A stretch of 64,000 nucleotides of DNA from Archangium minus (GCF_044360475.1 NZ_CP043494.1:6634001-6698000); one strand, 5' to 3'; positions 41,640 to 51,334 are shown, counted from the stretch's first letter. Program-made: numbers and translations. The notes: generated by a model not told the origin, from the sequence alone.

Positions 41640-43948
41640 TCAGTTGCTCGTGCCCGGGTCGTACAGCTCCGCCGTCACCAGGTACATCCCGTTGTACCCC
41701 CCCACCACGAGCACCTTGCCGCTGGGCAACAGGAGCGCCGGATGCCATTGACGCGCGACGGCCGGGGCACTGGTGAGGCGCCAGGTGCCCGTGGCCGGCT
41801 CATAGAGCTCCGCCGTCACCTGATTGCCGTAGTAGTTTCTTCCCGCCACGACGAGCACCTGGCCATTGGGCAGCAGCGTCGCCGCATGGTTGTAACGCGC
41901 AATGGTCATGTTGCCGGTGGGGCTCCAGGTGCCCGTGGCCGGGTCATAAAGCTCCGCCATCGCCAGGCTGTTGGTGTTCTCCCCCCCGGTAACGAGCACC
42001 TTGCCCGAGGGCAGCAACGTCGCCCTGTGCTGGTAGCGCGCCGAGGCCATGGCGCCGGTGGGACTCCAGGTGCCCGTGGCCGGATCATAGAGTTCCGCCG
42101 TCGCCAGATAGGCACCGATGCCGCCCAGTCCCCCTGTGACGAGCACCTTGCCCGAGGGCAGCAGCGTCGCCGTATGCCAGTAGTGCGGGGTCGCGAGAGA
42201 GCCGGTGGGGCTCCAGGTGCCCGTGGCCGGATCGTAGAGCTCCGCCGTCGCCAGGGAGGTCGTTCCATATCCCCCCGCGACGAGCACCTTGCCCGAGGGC
42301 AGCAGCGTCGCCGTATGAAAGTAGCGCACCGAGGCCATGGAGCCGGTGGGGCTCCATTTGCCCGTGGCCGGATCGTAGAGCTCCGCCGTCGCCAGGGAGG
42401 TCGTTCCATATCCCCCCGCGACGAGCACCTTGCCCGAGGGCAGCAGCGTCGCCGAGTGCAGGGTGCGCCGCGAGCTCATGGAGCCGGTGGGGCTCCACTT
42501 GCCCGTGGTCGGGTCGTAGAGCTCCGCCGTCAATAACCTGTCATCGCCGTTCCATCCTCCCGCGACGAGCACCTTGCCCGTGGAGAGCAGCGTCGTCGTG
42601 AACTCGCTGCGTGACGCGGCCATGGAGCCCGTGGAAACCCATGTCGCGGGGATACACGCGGGGAGCGTCACCGTGAAGCCCTCGGTGTCCGTCAGGCCGA
42701 AGGCATTGGTGACCGTGGCGGTGAGGCTCGGGGTCGTGCTCGAAGTGACACACGTGGGGGCCGTCCAGGAGATACGGCTGATGGAAGCGCTCGAGACCGC
42801 CGGACCGAGTGTGCCCACGTTGGCGGTCCAGGCGAAGGTGAGCGCGGAGTTCGACGGATCGCTCGCCTCCACCTCGAAGGTGAGCTGCTGACCAGCCCGG
42901 GCCGTCGGGCTCGACTGGTAGGAGCGCGTCACGAGGGGGGCCGCGCGTGGGGACGTGTCCTTGGAGACGCACAGCGCGAGGCTGCCCGTGTTCTGCCCGC
43001 CCCGGCCGTCCTTCACCACCACGCTCAACTGGCAGTTGTTGCAGGCGCCCGTGGGCAGGGCCGAGGGTGTGAAGGTGGCGCTGGAGGACGTCGCCCCCGA
43101 GAAGCTGCCCGCGCACGTGGCACTCCACTGGTAGCTGAGCGTGTCACCGTCCGCGTCACTGGCCGACACCGACAGCGCCGTCTGCTGGCCCACGTCCAGC
43201 ACGGACTGGGAGGACGTCAGGCCCACCACCCCGGGCACGGTGTTGAAGTCCACCCTCACCTCTTGCGCGCCACTGCCCGCGGACACCGTCACCGTGAGGC
43301 TCACGGTGAGGGCCGCGCCGCGCGAGTCGCTCACCGTGAGCGACAGCTTCACCACGCCCTGGGTCATGGGCGCCGTCCAGGTGGTGCTCGCCTGGGTGGG
43401 GCCGCGAAGCTGCCCGCGGGGGCCGTCCACGCGTAGCTCACGCTGTCACCCGCGTTGGGGTCATGGGCGCTGGCCGACAAAGACACCGTGCCGCCCGGCG
43501 CCACGGACGTGGGGGTGGCCACCAGCGAGTCAACCAGGGGCGCCTCGTTGGTGAAAGGCGGCGGGAGGGTGACGTCCTGGAGCATGAGGGACACCAGGCC
43601 CGTGGCTCCCGCGGTGACGGTGACGTCCTCGGCGCGGCCCTCGTAGCGCAGGACGTTGGCGGCGTTGAAGGCCTGGGCCTTGAAGGTGCGGTTGGGGCCC
43701 GCAGGAATGTCGCCGAGAACGCCGCCCCAGGCCCCATCGGTGAGCATCAGGTCGGTGGATTGCGAGGCCATGTCGGAGCCGGACACGGTGACGGTGACGC
43801 GCGAGACGTCACCCGGTGCGGCCATGGGCAGGGCGATGGCCAGTCGCATCGCTCCCGTGGCGGACGTGCTGGCGGGGGCAGCGGGCTCACAGCCAGCGAG
43901 CACCGCCAGCACGAGCGACAGGACGACGGCGGGACGTAGCGGAGACAT
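41640..43948 (-). pseudogene. Kelch-repeat lipoprotein 1, frameshifted
   Basis: From ATG 43948 (AAGGA upstream) the frame gives a lipoprotein signal (SLVLAVLAGC), a beta domain (MRLAIALPMAAPGDVSRVTV) and the start of Ig-like repeats. At the G-run 43398-43401 the frame is lost and stops at 43364. The next frame resumes at once with QASTTWTAPMTQGVVKLS, two more Ig-like repeats and seven kelch repeats of the form ATLLPSGKVLVAGG ... AELYDPATGTWSPTGSM, to the stop at 41640. The paralogue at 46010 has one more G at the same place. Intact, it would be ~769 residues, with a seven-bladed propeller on the cell surface. Confidence 0.85.
42966..43919 (-). repeat. Recent duplication/gene-conversion tract, copy in kelch gene 1
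   Basis: This 954-bp tract is nearly identical to 45027-45981 in kelch gene 2. It covers the N-terminal beta domain and both Ig-like domains but not the kelch repeats, which are much more diverged. The one-base length difference is the G missing at 43398-43401. Confidence 0.8.
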
Positions 43949-44000
43949 CGACGGTCCTTGTTCGGAGATGGCGAATCGGGTCATCGGGGAGGAGGAAGCT

Positions 44001-46010
44001 TCACGTACCCGGGTCATACAACTCCGCCGAGGCATGGTAGTCCGTGTCGCTACTACCCCCCATGACGAGCACCTTCCCGGTAGAGAGCAGCGTCGCGGGA
44101 TGTGCGTAGCGCGGGAAGAGCATGGTCGCGGTGGAACTCCAGGTGCCCGTGGCCGGGTCATAGAGTTCCGCCGTCGCTATGGAGATCATGTCAAATCCCC
44201 CCGAGACGAGCACCTTGCCCGAGGGCAGCAGCGTCGCCGTATGCGCGCTGCGCGGGGTGGACATGGAGCCGGCGGGGCTCCAGGTGCCCGTGGCCGGGTC
44301 GTACACCTCCGCCATCACCTGGTTACCACTGCCAACGTGGTATCCCCCCGAGACGAGCACCTTGCCCGAGGGCAGCAGCGTCGCCGTATGCGAGCTGCGC
44401 GGGATGGACATGGAACCGGTGGGGCTCCAGGTGTTCGAGGTCGGGTCGTACACCTCCGCCGTCGACTGGTCGCCCCCACGAATGCTGGTGCCTCCCGCGA
44501 CGAGCACCTTGCCCGAGGGCAGCAGTGTCGCCGAAGGAGAGTAGCGCGGCAGGACCATGGACCCCGCGCTGGTCCAGGAGCCCGTGGCCGGGTCGTACAC
44601 CTCCGCCGTCTCGTAGCTCCCACCGGAGATGAGCACCTTGCCGTTGGACAGCAACGTGGCCCTGTAGTTGCTGTGCAGCACGGACAGGGAGCCGGTGGGG
44701 CTCCATCTGCCCGTGGCCGGATCGTAGAGCTCCGTCTTCATTTCGTCGGCACTGCTCAGCCCTCCCCCCGTGACGAGCACCTTGCCATTGAGCAGCCGTG
44801 TCGCCGTATGCTTGCCGCGAACCTGGGACATGGAGCCGGTGGGACTCCAGGAGCCCGTGGCCGGGTCGTACACCTCCGCCGTCGCCACGGCCCCATTGTT
44901 GGTGTATCCCCCCGTGACGAGCACCTTGCCATTGAGCAGCAGTGTCGCCTGTGGGCTGCCACGGACCGTGGCCATGGAGCTCGTCGGGTTCCAGCTCGCG
45001 GGGATACGTGGAATGGCGTCCTTCGTGACGCACAGCGCGAGGCTGCCCGTGTTCTGCCCGCCCCGGCCGTCCTTCACCACCACGCTCAACTGGCAGTTGT
45101 TGCAGGCGCCCGTGGGCAGGGCCGAGGGTGTGAAGGTGGCGCTGGAGGACGTCGCCCCCGAGAAGCTGCCCGCGCACGTGGCACTCCACTGGTAGCTGAG
45201 CGTGTCACCGTCCGCGTCACTGGCCGACACCGACAGCGCCGTCTGCTGGCCCACGTCCAGCACGGACTGGGAGGACGTCAGGCCCACCACCCCGGGCACG
45301 GTGTTGAAGTCCACCCTCACCTCTTGCGCGCCACTGCCCGCGGACACCGTCACCGTGAGGCTCACGGTGAGGGCCGCGCCGCGCGAGTCGCTCACCGTGA
45401 GCGACAGCTTCACCACGCCCTGGGTCATGGACGCCGTCCAGGTGGTGCTCGCCTGGGTGGGGGCCGCGAAGCTGCCCGCGGGGGCCGTCCACGCGTAGCT
45501 CACGCTGTCACCCGCGTTGGGGTCATGGGCGCTGGCCGACAAAGACACCGTGCCGCCCGGCACCACGGACGTGGGGGTGGCCACCAGCGAGTCAACCAGG
45601 GGCGCCTCGTTGGTGAAAGGCGGCGGGAGGGTGACGTCCTGGAGCATGAGGGACACCAGGCCTGTGACTCCCGCGGTGACGGTGACGTCCTCGGCGCGGC
45701 CCTCGTAGCGCAGGACGTTGGCGGCGTTGAAGGCCTGGGCCTTGAAGGTGCGGCGCTCGCCGGCGGGAATCCTCCCGAGAACGCCGCCCCAGGCCCCATC
45801 GGTGAGCATCAGGTCGGTGGATTGCGAGGCCATGTCGGAGCCGGACACGGTGACGGTGACGCGCGAGACGTCACCCGGTGCGGCCATGGGCAGGGCAATG
45901 GCCAGTCGCATCGCTCCGGTGGCGGACGTGCCGGCGGGGGCAGCGGGCTCACAGCCAGTGAGCCACACCAGCACGAGCGAGAGAACCGCGGACAGACGCA
46001 AGAGAGACAT
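44001..46010 (-). CDS. Kelch-repeat lipoprotein 2
   Basis: A 669-residue surface lipoprotein. The start is ATG 46010 (MSLLRLSAVLSLVLVWLTGC, lipid Cys at 20). A beta domain of ~110 residues is followed by two Ig/PKD-like domains (EAPLVDSLVATPTSVVPGG; PGVVGLTSSQSVLDVGQQ). Seven kelch repeats (~355-669) complete a seven-bladed propeller. The repeat core is TATLLPSGKVLVSGG ... TAEVYDPATGTWSP. Kelch propellers of this type are thought to bind proteins or glycans; no enzyme residues are seen. It ends 53 bp before copy 1 and is almost identical to it over the Ig-like part (45027-45981). Confidence 0.85.
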   Translation of the reverse strand: MSLLRLSAVLSLVLVWLTGCEPAAPAGTSATGAMRLAIALPMAAPGDVSRVTVTVSGSDMASQSTDLMLTDGAWGGVLGRIPAGERRTFKAQAFNAANVLRYEGRAEDVTVTAGVTGLVSLMLQDVTLPPPFTNEAPLVDSLVATPTSVVPGGTVSLSASAHDPNAGDSVSYAWTAPAGSFAAPTQASTTWTASMTQGVVKLSLTVSDSRGAALTVSLTVTVSAGSGAQEVRVDFNTVPGVVGLTSSQSVLDVGQQTALSVSASDADGDTLSYQWSATCAGSFSGATSSSATFTPSALPTGACNNCQLSVVVKDGRGGQNTGSLALCVTKDAIPRIPASWNPTSSMATVRGSPQATLLLNGKVLVTGGYTNNGAVATAEVYDPATGSWSPTGSMSQVRGKHTATRLLNGKVLVTGGGLSSADEMKTELYDPATGRWSPTGSLSVLHSNYRATLLSNGKVLISGGSYETAEVYDPATGSWTSAGSMVLPRYSPSATLLPSGKVLVAGGTSIRGGDQSTAEVYDPTSNTWSPTGSMSIPRSSHTATLLPSGKVLVSGGYHVGSGNQVMAEVYDPATGTWSPAGSMSTPRSAHTATLLPSGKVLVSGGFDMISIATAELYDPATGTWSSTATMLFPRYAHPATLLSTGKVLVMGGSSDTDYHASAELYDPGT
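45027..45981 (-). repeat. Recent duplication/gene-conversion tract, copy in kelch gene 2
   Basis: The 955-bp partner of 42966-43919, carrying the unbroken frame (five G residues at 45459-45463). Sharp ends at LALCV on one side and at the signal peptide on the other suggest gene conversion between the tandem genes rather than a uniformly recent duplication. Confidence 0.8.
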
Positions 46011-46070
46011 GGATTGTTTCTTCGTTCGAAGGAGAAGAGATGGAGGAGGCACGACGGTGCACGGGGTGCT

Positions 46071-47771
46071 TCAGGGCCCCATGGCCGGGTCGTACACCTC
46101 CGCCGTGGCCAGGTAGTCGCGCAAGCCGAGTCCGCCAGCGACGAGCACCTCGCCCGTGGAGAGAAGTGTCGCCGAATGCCTGTAGCGCCGCTCGGTCATG
46201 GACAAGGTGAAGCGCCAGGTGCCCAGGGCTGGATCGTACACCTCCGTGCGCTCCGCCCCGCCAGTGGTGCTGCTTCCCCCGGTGACGAGCACCTTGCCCG
46301 AGGGCAGCAGCGTCGCCACGTGCTCAGAGCGCGTCAAGGCCATGGAGCCGGTGGGGCTCCAGGTGCCCGTGGCCGGGTCGTACACCTCCGCCGTCAGCCC
46401 AGCACCGCCGCCATCTCCCCCCGTGACGAGCACCTTGCCCGAGGGCAGCAGCGTCGCTGTATGCGCGCTGCGCGAGGTGGACATGGAGCCGGTGGGGCTC
46501 CAGGTGCCCGTGGCCGGGTCGTACACCTCCGCCTCCAACGTGCTCCAGTAGCTGTACTCGTTTCCTCCCGTGATGAGCACCTTGCCGTTGGCGAGCAGCG
46601 TCGCACAATGACTGTGGCGCGGTTTGGACATGGAGCCGGTGGGAGTCCATTTGCCCGTGGTCGGATCGTACAGCTCCGCCGACGCCAGGACGCCACCGCT
46701 GGCGCCTCCCGTGACGAGCACCTTGCCCGAGGGCAGCAGTGTCGCCGTATGCCTGGTGCGATGGGCGGACATGAGGCCGGTGGGGCTCCAAGTGCCCGTG
46801 GCCGGATCGTACAGCTCCGCCCCCAACACGTAGTCACTGTCGTTGCTTCCCCCCGCGACGAGCACCTTGCCCGTGGGGAGCAGCGTCGCCGTATGCCATT
46901 GGCGCGCGGAAGCCATGGAGGCGGTCAAGTTCCATCGGCCCGTGGCCGGGTCGTACACCTCCGCCCACGACACGGCGGTGTTATGGATGTTGCCCCCCGA
47001 GACGAGCACCCTGCCATTGGCGAGCAGCGTCGCCACATGCGTGTAGCGGGCGCCGTGCATGTCGCCTGTCGAGGTCCAGCTCGGCTCCGTCTCACTGCCC
47101 GTCGACACCTTCACCGTGACGCTCACCGTGAGGGCCGCGCCACGCGAGTCGCGCAACGTGAGCGACAGGCTCACCGGCCCCCGGAGCGTCGACGCCGTCC
47201 AGGTGGTGCTCGTCTGGGTGGGAGCCGAGAATATGCCCCGAGGGGCCGTCCAGGCGTAGCTCACGGTGTCACCCACGTTGGGATCATGCGCGCTGGCCGT
47301 CAGGGTGAGCGTCCCGTTCGGAGCCACGATGGCGGAGGAGGCCACCAGCGAGTCGATGATGGGGGCCTCGTTGGTGAAGGGCGGCGGGCCGGAGACATCG
47401 TGGAGCGTCAGGGTCATCGAGCCCGTGGCACCGGCCGTGATGGTGACGTCCTCGGCGCGGCCCCTGTAGCGCAAGGTGCTGGAGGCGGTGAAGGCCTGGG
47501 CCTCGAAGGTACGCCTGGTGCCCGCGGGGAGGTCCCCGAGGATGCCGCCCCAGATCCCGTCGGTGAGCACCAGGTCGGTGGACCGCGGGGCCATGTCGTC
47601 GCCGAGCACGGTGACGGCGATGCGCGAGATGTCGCCCGGTGCGGCCGTGGGCAGGGCAATGGCCAGTCGCATCGTGCCGGTGGTGGACAGGACAGAGGGC
47701 GGCGAGGAGTCACAGCCGACGAGCACCCCCAGCAGGAGCGCCAGGAGCACGGAGAGACGCGGAAGAGACAC
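46071..47771 (-). CDS. Kelch-repeat lipoprotein 3
   Basis: A 566-residue lipoprotein, first in the tandem array. GTG 47771 is taken as the start because it aligns with the ATG of copy 2 (VSLPRLSVLLALLLGVLVGC). The N-terminal beta domain (TGTMRLAIALPTAAPGDISR) and one Ig-like domain (PIIDSLVASSAIVAPNGT) are diverged from the other two copies, and the second Ig-like domain is missing. Seven kelch repeats follow, ending YDPAMGP. It ends 60 bp before copy 2. Separate signal peptides and 50-60-bp spacers allow either one transcript or three. Confidence 0.85.
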   Translation of the reverse strand: MSLPRLSVLLALLLGVLVGCDSSPPSVLSTTGTMRLAIALPTAAPGDISRIAVTVLGDDMAPRSTDLVLTDGIWGGILGDLPAGTRRTFEAQAFTASSTLRYRGRAEDVTITAGATGSMTLTLHDVSGPPPFTNEAPIIDSLVASSAIVAPNGTLTLTASAHDPNVGDTVSYAWTAPRGIFSAPTQTSTTWTASTLRGPVSLSLTLRDSRGAALTVSVTVKVSTGSETEPSWTSTGDMHGARYTHVATLLANGRVLVSGGNIHNTAVSWAEVYDPATGRWNLTASMASARQWHTATLLPTGKVLVAGGSNDSDYVLGAELYDPATGTWSPTGLMSAHRTRHTATLLPSGKVLVTGGASGGVLASAELYDPTTGKWTPTGSMSKPRHSHCATLLANGKVLITGGNEYSYWSTLEAEVYDPATGTWSPTGSMSTSRSAHTATLLPSGKVLVTGGDGGGAGLTAEVYDPATGTWSPTGSMALTRSEHVATLLPSGKVLVTGGSSTTGGAERTEVYDPALGTWRFTLSMTERRYRHSATLLSTGEVLVAGGLGLRDYLATAEVYDPAMGP

Positions 47772-47845
47772 GAGGAGTCCAGTCAAGGGAGGGCCGCGTG
47801 CGACGTGCGGCGGCGAGTACTGTAGAACAGTCCCTCCACCCTTGC

Positions 47846-47862
47846 ATTTGAACCTGTCTCCC
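47846..47862 (-). other. tRNA-T-arm-like half hairpin
   Basis: The minus strand reads GGGAGACAGG-TTCAAAT (47862 to 47846), identical to the left arm and loop of the hairpin at 33793-33809. It then continues GCAAGGG instead of the complementary arm. It lies in the 5' region of kelch gene 3 and beside a T-run (47876-47882). It is probably a fragment of the same element or of a tRNA. Confidence 0.35.
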
Positions 47863-47901
47863 CTCCCCTCGATTCTTTTTTAGCATCACTCCGCGCGGTG
47901 C

Positions 47902-47927
47902 CCGTATGGCACGGTGAATCCATACGG
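47902..47927. promoter_or_regulatory. Inverted repeat upstream of the epoxide hydrolase gene
   Basis: CCGTATGG (47902-47909) and CCATACGG (47920-47927) are perfect eight-base complements with a ten-base spacer, ending 29 bp before ATG 47957. The spacing of half-sites (18 bp centre to centre) fits neither a simple terminator nor a strong hairpin. It could be an operator for a dimeric regulator encoded elsewhere. Confidence 0.4.
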
Positions 47928-47956
47928 TGATCCACCTCTCGCATTCCAGGAGCCCC

Positions 47957-49093
47957 ATGTCTCCGCGCCCCTTTCGTATCGATGTGCCCGAGGCCGTCCT
48001 CACCGATCTCCACCGCCGCCTCGACGCCGCCCGCTTTCCCGAGCCGCTGCCGGGTGCCCCATGGGAGCGCGGCGCCGACGTCTCGTATGTGCGCGAGCTG
48101 TGCGCCTACTGGCGTCACCAGTACGACTGGCGCCGGCACGAGGCCGAGCTCAATCGCTACCCTCAATTCCTGTGCGAGGTGGACGGCGTTGACATCCACT
48201 TCTGGCATGTTCGGGGCAAGGGCCCCTCACCCCTGCCGCTGTTGCTGACGCACGGCTGGCCCGGCTCCATCTACGAGTTCCACCACCTCATCGGTCCGCT
48301 GACGGATCCCGCCGCGCACGGGGGAAACCCCGAGGATGCGTTCGACGTGGTCATCCCCGCCCTGCCCGGCTACGGCTTCAGCGGCAAGCCGCGCGAGCCG
48401 GGGTGGCATGCCTCGCGCGTGGCCGCGGCGTTCGACCGGCTGATGGTCGAGCACCTCGGCTACTCCCGCTATGGCGCGCAAGGAGGAGACTGGGGAGGCG
48501 TCGTCACCACGTCGCTCGGGGTGGACCGCGCCGAGCACCTCGTGGGCATCCACCTGAACTCGGCCTTCGCGGGGCCGCCTCCTGGAGAGGAGCAGAGCGA
48601 GCTGGCGCGGGAGTATGGCCAGAAGATGGCAACGCTCATGGCGACCGAAGGGGGCTACTTCCAGGTACAGAGCACCAAGCCCATGTCCCTGGCCATCGCA
48701 CAGAGTGACTCACCCGCGGGGCTCGCCGCTTGGATCGTTGAGAAGTTCCAGACCTGGGTCGATTGCGATGGGGAGCTCGAGCGCGTCCTGAGCAAGGACT
48801 GGCTGCTGACCAACCTGATGTTCTATTGGGTGACGAACAGCGCCGCGAGCGCGGCCAACCTGTACTACGAGACCCATGGTGTGCGGCGCCCGGATGAAAG
48901 CAGTCCGGTACGAGTGCCCACGGCGGTGGCTGTCTTGCCCAAGGATGCGCCCCTCCCGCCCCGGCGCTGGCTGGAGGCCCGGTACGACCTGCGGCGCTAC
49001 ACGGAGATGGCACGCGGAGGCCACTTCGCCGCCGTGGACGCGCCCGACCTGTTCCTCGAGGACGTGCGCGCGTTCTTCCGGGAGCTTCGCTAA
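47957..49093 (+). CDS. Epoxide hydrolase (EHN domain plus alpha/beta hydrolase)
   Basis: A 378-residue enzyme. The first ~105 residues are the EHN lid domain (FRIDVPEAVLTDLHRRLDAA, then WRHQYDWRRHEAELN). The oxyanion motif HGWPGS is at 99-104. Nucleophile Asp178 lies in AQGGDWGG, the GGDWG elbow of microsomal-type epoxide hydrolases. The catalytic His is in GGHFAA near the C-terminus. The family opens epoxides with water by way of a covalent ester on Asp. ATG 47957 has AGGAG at 47948-47952. No signal peptide, so cytoplasmic. It is a single gene; the natural epoxide is unknown, possibly a lipid or xenobiotic. Confidence 0.9.
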   Translation: MSPRPFRIDVPEAVLTDLHRRLDAARFPEPLPGAPWERGADVSYVRELCAYWRHQYDWRRHEAELNRYPQFLCEVDGVDIHFWHVRGKGPSPLPLLLTHGWPGSIYEFHHLIGPLTDPAAHGGNPEDAFDVVIPALPGYGFSGKPREPGWHASRVAAAFDRLMVEHLGYSRYGAQGGDWGGVVTTSLGVDRAEHLVGIHLNSAFAGPPPGEEQSELAREYGQKMATLMATEGGYFQVQSTKPMSLAIAQSDSPAGLAAWIVEKFQTWVDCDGELERVLSKDWLLTNLMFYWVTNSAASAANLYYETHGVRRPDESSPVRVPTAVAVLPKDAPLPPRRWLEARYDLRRYTEMARGGHFAAVDAPDLFLEDVRAFFRELR

Positions 49094-49137
49094 GCCCTCA
49101 TCGGCACGCAGCCTTGCAGCTGCGTACAGCACATTTC

Positions 49138-49273
49138 CCCTCTCCCCCTGGGAGAGGGACGGGGTGAGGGTATCGGGTGAACTCGGGTTAGACCCCCCTG
49201 TCCACACTGGGGGCCACGGGTTGAAGAACGGGCTCGGCTACCCTCACCCCCGCCCTCTCCCGAGGGGAGAGGG
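49138..49273. repeat. Pair of inverted REP-like intergenic elements
   Basis: CCCTCTCCCCCTGGGAGAGGG followed by a GGGGTGAGGGTA tail (49138-49172) faces its inverted partner (49239-49273), which starts TACCCTCACCCC and ends GAGGGGAGAGGG. Both contain a CCCTCTCCC hairpin. They lie between the convergent epoxide hydrolase and esterase genes and probably work as a bidirectional terminator. A third copy is at 52607-52640. Confidence 0.75.
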
Positions 49274-49309
49274 AGTATCAGTTCCCTTCGGTCACTTCCC
49301 TGAAGGAGC

Positions 49310-51334
49310 TCAGTGGACCACGACGCGAACGCGACCCAGGTTCTGGACCTTCGCGAAGGGCGTGCTCGTGTCCCCCTTCCGCTGGGCGGTCACTCGCAGC
49401 GCCGGGAAGTAGGTACCGGGCGTGGTGTAGGTGAATGGCACTGATACCGTCACCGTCCGACTGGGGCTTCCGAAGGGCGATGCCGTGAAGTTGCCCGTGC
49501 CGACGAAGTCCCACTCGGTGCCCACGACCTTGCCGGCCCCTGGCGGAACCTGGATCTTCGCCACGAAGGTGACGGTCTGGCCGGCGGCGACATCGATCCG
49601 GGTGGCGCCGTTGACGGTCAGATCGACGACGGGCTGGATACCTTGGCGCGCCGCGGCGTTCTCCGGCACCCAGATCTGACTGTCGACCACGTCGTAACGG
49701 GTCGATCGCGCAGGCGCCACGCCCCTCTCGGCCCAGGCACTCACGTCCCGAAGTGCCTGTTGGAGGATGCCGTTGTACTGCACGAGACGGGCAGTGCGGG
49801 GACCGATGTGATCCGCGTTGTCGTTGTACCAAAGCCGGAAGTTGTCGTCGTAGCGCGCACCGAGGGACTCCCTCACCCTCGCGCTGTACCAATCGGCATG
49901 CCAGGGGTAGGCGTCGGTATCGAGCAGGTTGGCGACCACGATGACCTTGCCGTGGATCATGCCGGTGTGCGTGCCGCCGTCGGTCACGCTGCGGGAGATG
50001 ATCGGGCCCATCTCGATAGGACGCTGAGGGTAGCGCGGTGTTCCGTCAGGTGCCCTGAACTGGTTCCAAGCGTAGAAGCCCGGCCGCTTCGGAACCTGGT
50101 GCCGATGGTACGAGAGCAGCGCGAGGGACCATCGGTTGTCGATCCGCAGCCTGGCGCCGGTGCCGATGGCGCTCAGCACGCTGGAGGGATTCCCGCTCCC
50201 GAGGGTGAAGACCTTCGTGGTCGGGTCCAGTGAGCCCGACAGTGTCCCGACCTCCGTCGTGCCATCGGCTGCGTAGAGCGTGTAGTCGAGACCGGTTGTC
50301 GTCGGGACAGCTGGCGCGCTATCGAGCAACAGGCTGGTCGGTACGTTCTGTGCGTTCCGGTTGACCTCGGTGATGGTGGCGATGCGATCGATCCTGGCGG
50401 CACGGAACAGCTCGCCGAGGGCCGACTGCTCCGTTCCGAGGTACCCCGACTTGCTCCAGAAGTCGTCGACATACGTGGGATCGCTGCCACGAATCACACT
50501 TCCAAAACCGAGGAGGCCCTGCGGATCGTTCAGGCCGAGCACATACGCGTCGTCCTCCCAGGCCCGCAGCGGTACGCCCAGCCTCGTCACCTCGAGCAGC
50601 ACCGCCCGCTCCACCTCATTGAGCCCGGCGTAGGGGTTACCGCTACCCCCTGGGCTCACTGCGCTCGCAATCCGCGGTGCCTTGTCCTCCAGCACGAAGC
50701 GCGCGAAGGCCCGGATGAAGAAGTCGTTCGGGATGGAGGTTGGCACGCCTGGGATGAACGGCACGGCGCCGTCCCACACCCCGGAGCTGTTCTCGATGGC
50801 ACCGAGGGTCTGGAAGGAACCACCGCTTCCGCCGTAGATGTAGCCATAGATCCGTCTGGACGAGCCGTAGTAGCTCGCTGCGACCGTCTTGGAGAACTTG
50901 GCCGCGGCCGCGTCGACCCGGTAGCCACCGCCGCCGTTTGTCTGCACCGTGTACGCCCCGCTGTCCGCGCCGAAGCTGACGTTCTCATCGGTAGCGTTCT
51001 CGTCCTGGAGTGGATACACCAGGTTGAAGAAGCGGCCCTCCCACTGGCTCTTCGGCGGGAAGTAGAAGTTGAACCGCTTATCGGTGCCCTCGAAGTGGCC
51101 CGACACCTTGAGGTGTGGCACCGGGGTGGTCAGATCGATCTGGCTGTCGATGACTGGGCGGTTGTACAGAGGGTCGACACAGTCAGCAGTGAGCCACATA
51201 GGCCCACCGGCTTCCCGCGGTGCGCACTCCGGCAGTGACGTCGCAGCCGAAGTGTTCATGCCTCCCGCAGGAGGCTTGGCCAACGCGTCCTCCGCGAGGC
51301 AGAGGGTGGCTGCCAGAATGAGTCGTCGAAGCAC
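49310..51334 (-). CDS. Secreted tannase-like esterase with C-terminal PKD domain
   Basis: A 674-residue exported protein starting at GTG 51334 (AGGAG upstream). The signal peptide is LRRLILAATLCLAEDALA. VPHLKVSGHFEGTDKRFNFY and FFNLVYPLQD open a large alpha/beta hydrolase domain. The nucleophile elbow is YGYIYGGSGGSFQTLGA, with Ser in GGSGG. TDGGTHTGMIHGKVIVVANL, then YPWHADWYSARVRE, probably carries the His. A PKD/Ig-like domain ends the protein (~590-674: VDLTVNGATRIDVAAGQTVT, GTEWDFVGTGNF). Related enzymes hydrolyse aromatic or lactone esters; the substrate is unknown. Its leader and signal peptide are shared with the di-haem gene at 37493. Confidence 0.7.
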   Translation of the reverse strand: MLRRLILAATLCLAEDALAKPPAGGMNTSAATSLPECAPREAGGPMWLTADCVDPLYNRPVIDSQIDLTTPVPHLKVSGHFEGTDKRFNFYFPPKSQWEGRFFNLVYPLQDENATDENVSFGADSGAYTVQTNGGGGYRVDAAAAKFSKTVAASYYGSSRRIYGYIYGGSGGSFQTLGAIENSSGVWDGAVPFIPGVPTSIPNDFFIRAFARFVLEDKAPRIASAVSPGGSGNPYAGLNEVERAVLLEVTRLGVPLRAWEDDAYVLGLNDPQGLLGFGSVIRGSDPTYVDDFWSKSGYLGTEQSALGELFRAARIDRIATITEVNRNAQNVPTSLLLDSAPAVPTTTGLDYTLYAADGTTEVGTLSGSLDPTTKVFTLGSGNPSSVLSAIGTGARLRIDNRWSLALLSYHRHQVPKRPGFYAWNQFRAPDGTPRYPQRPIEMGPIISRSVTDGGTHTGMIHGKVIVVANLLDTDAYPWHADWYSARVRESLGARYDDNFRLWYNDNADHIGPRTARLVQYNGILQQALRDVSAWAERGVAPARSTRYDVVDSQIWVPENAAARQGIQPVVDLTVNGATRIDVAAGQTVTFVAKIQVPPGAGKVVGTEWDFVGTGNFTASPFGSPSRTVTVSVPFTYTTPGTYFPALRVTAQRKGDTSTPFAKVQNLGRVRVVVH

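Noticed and set aside
41700..47050. Regular ~145-bp spaced repeats resembling a repeat array or CRISPR
   Set aside because: The units are kelch-blade codons (TLLPSGKVLV and YDPATGTWSP) inside genes. Spacing, length and coding conservation exclude CRISPR.
43656..47825. A 1389-codon open frame on the plus strand across the kelch genes
   Set aside because: It is antisense to three kelch genes with clear signal peptides and conserved repeats. The Arg/Gly/His-rich translation is the mirror of repetitive GC-rich kelch codons and has no domain, start context or RBS.
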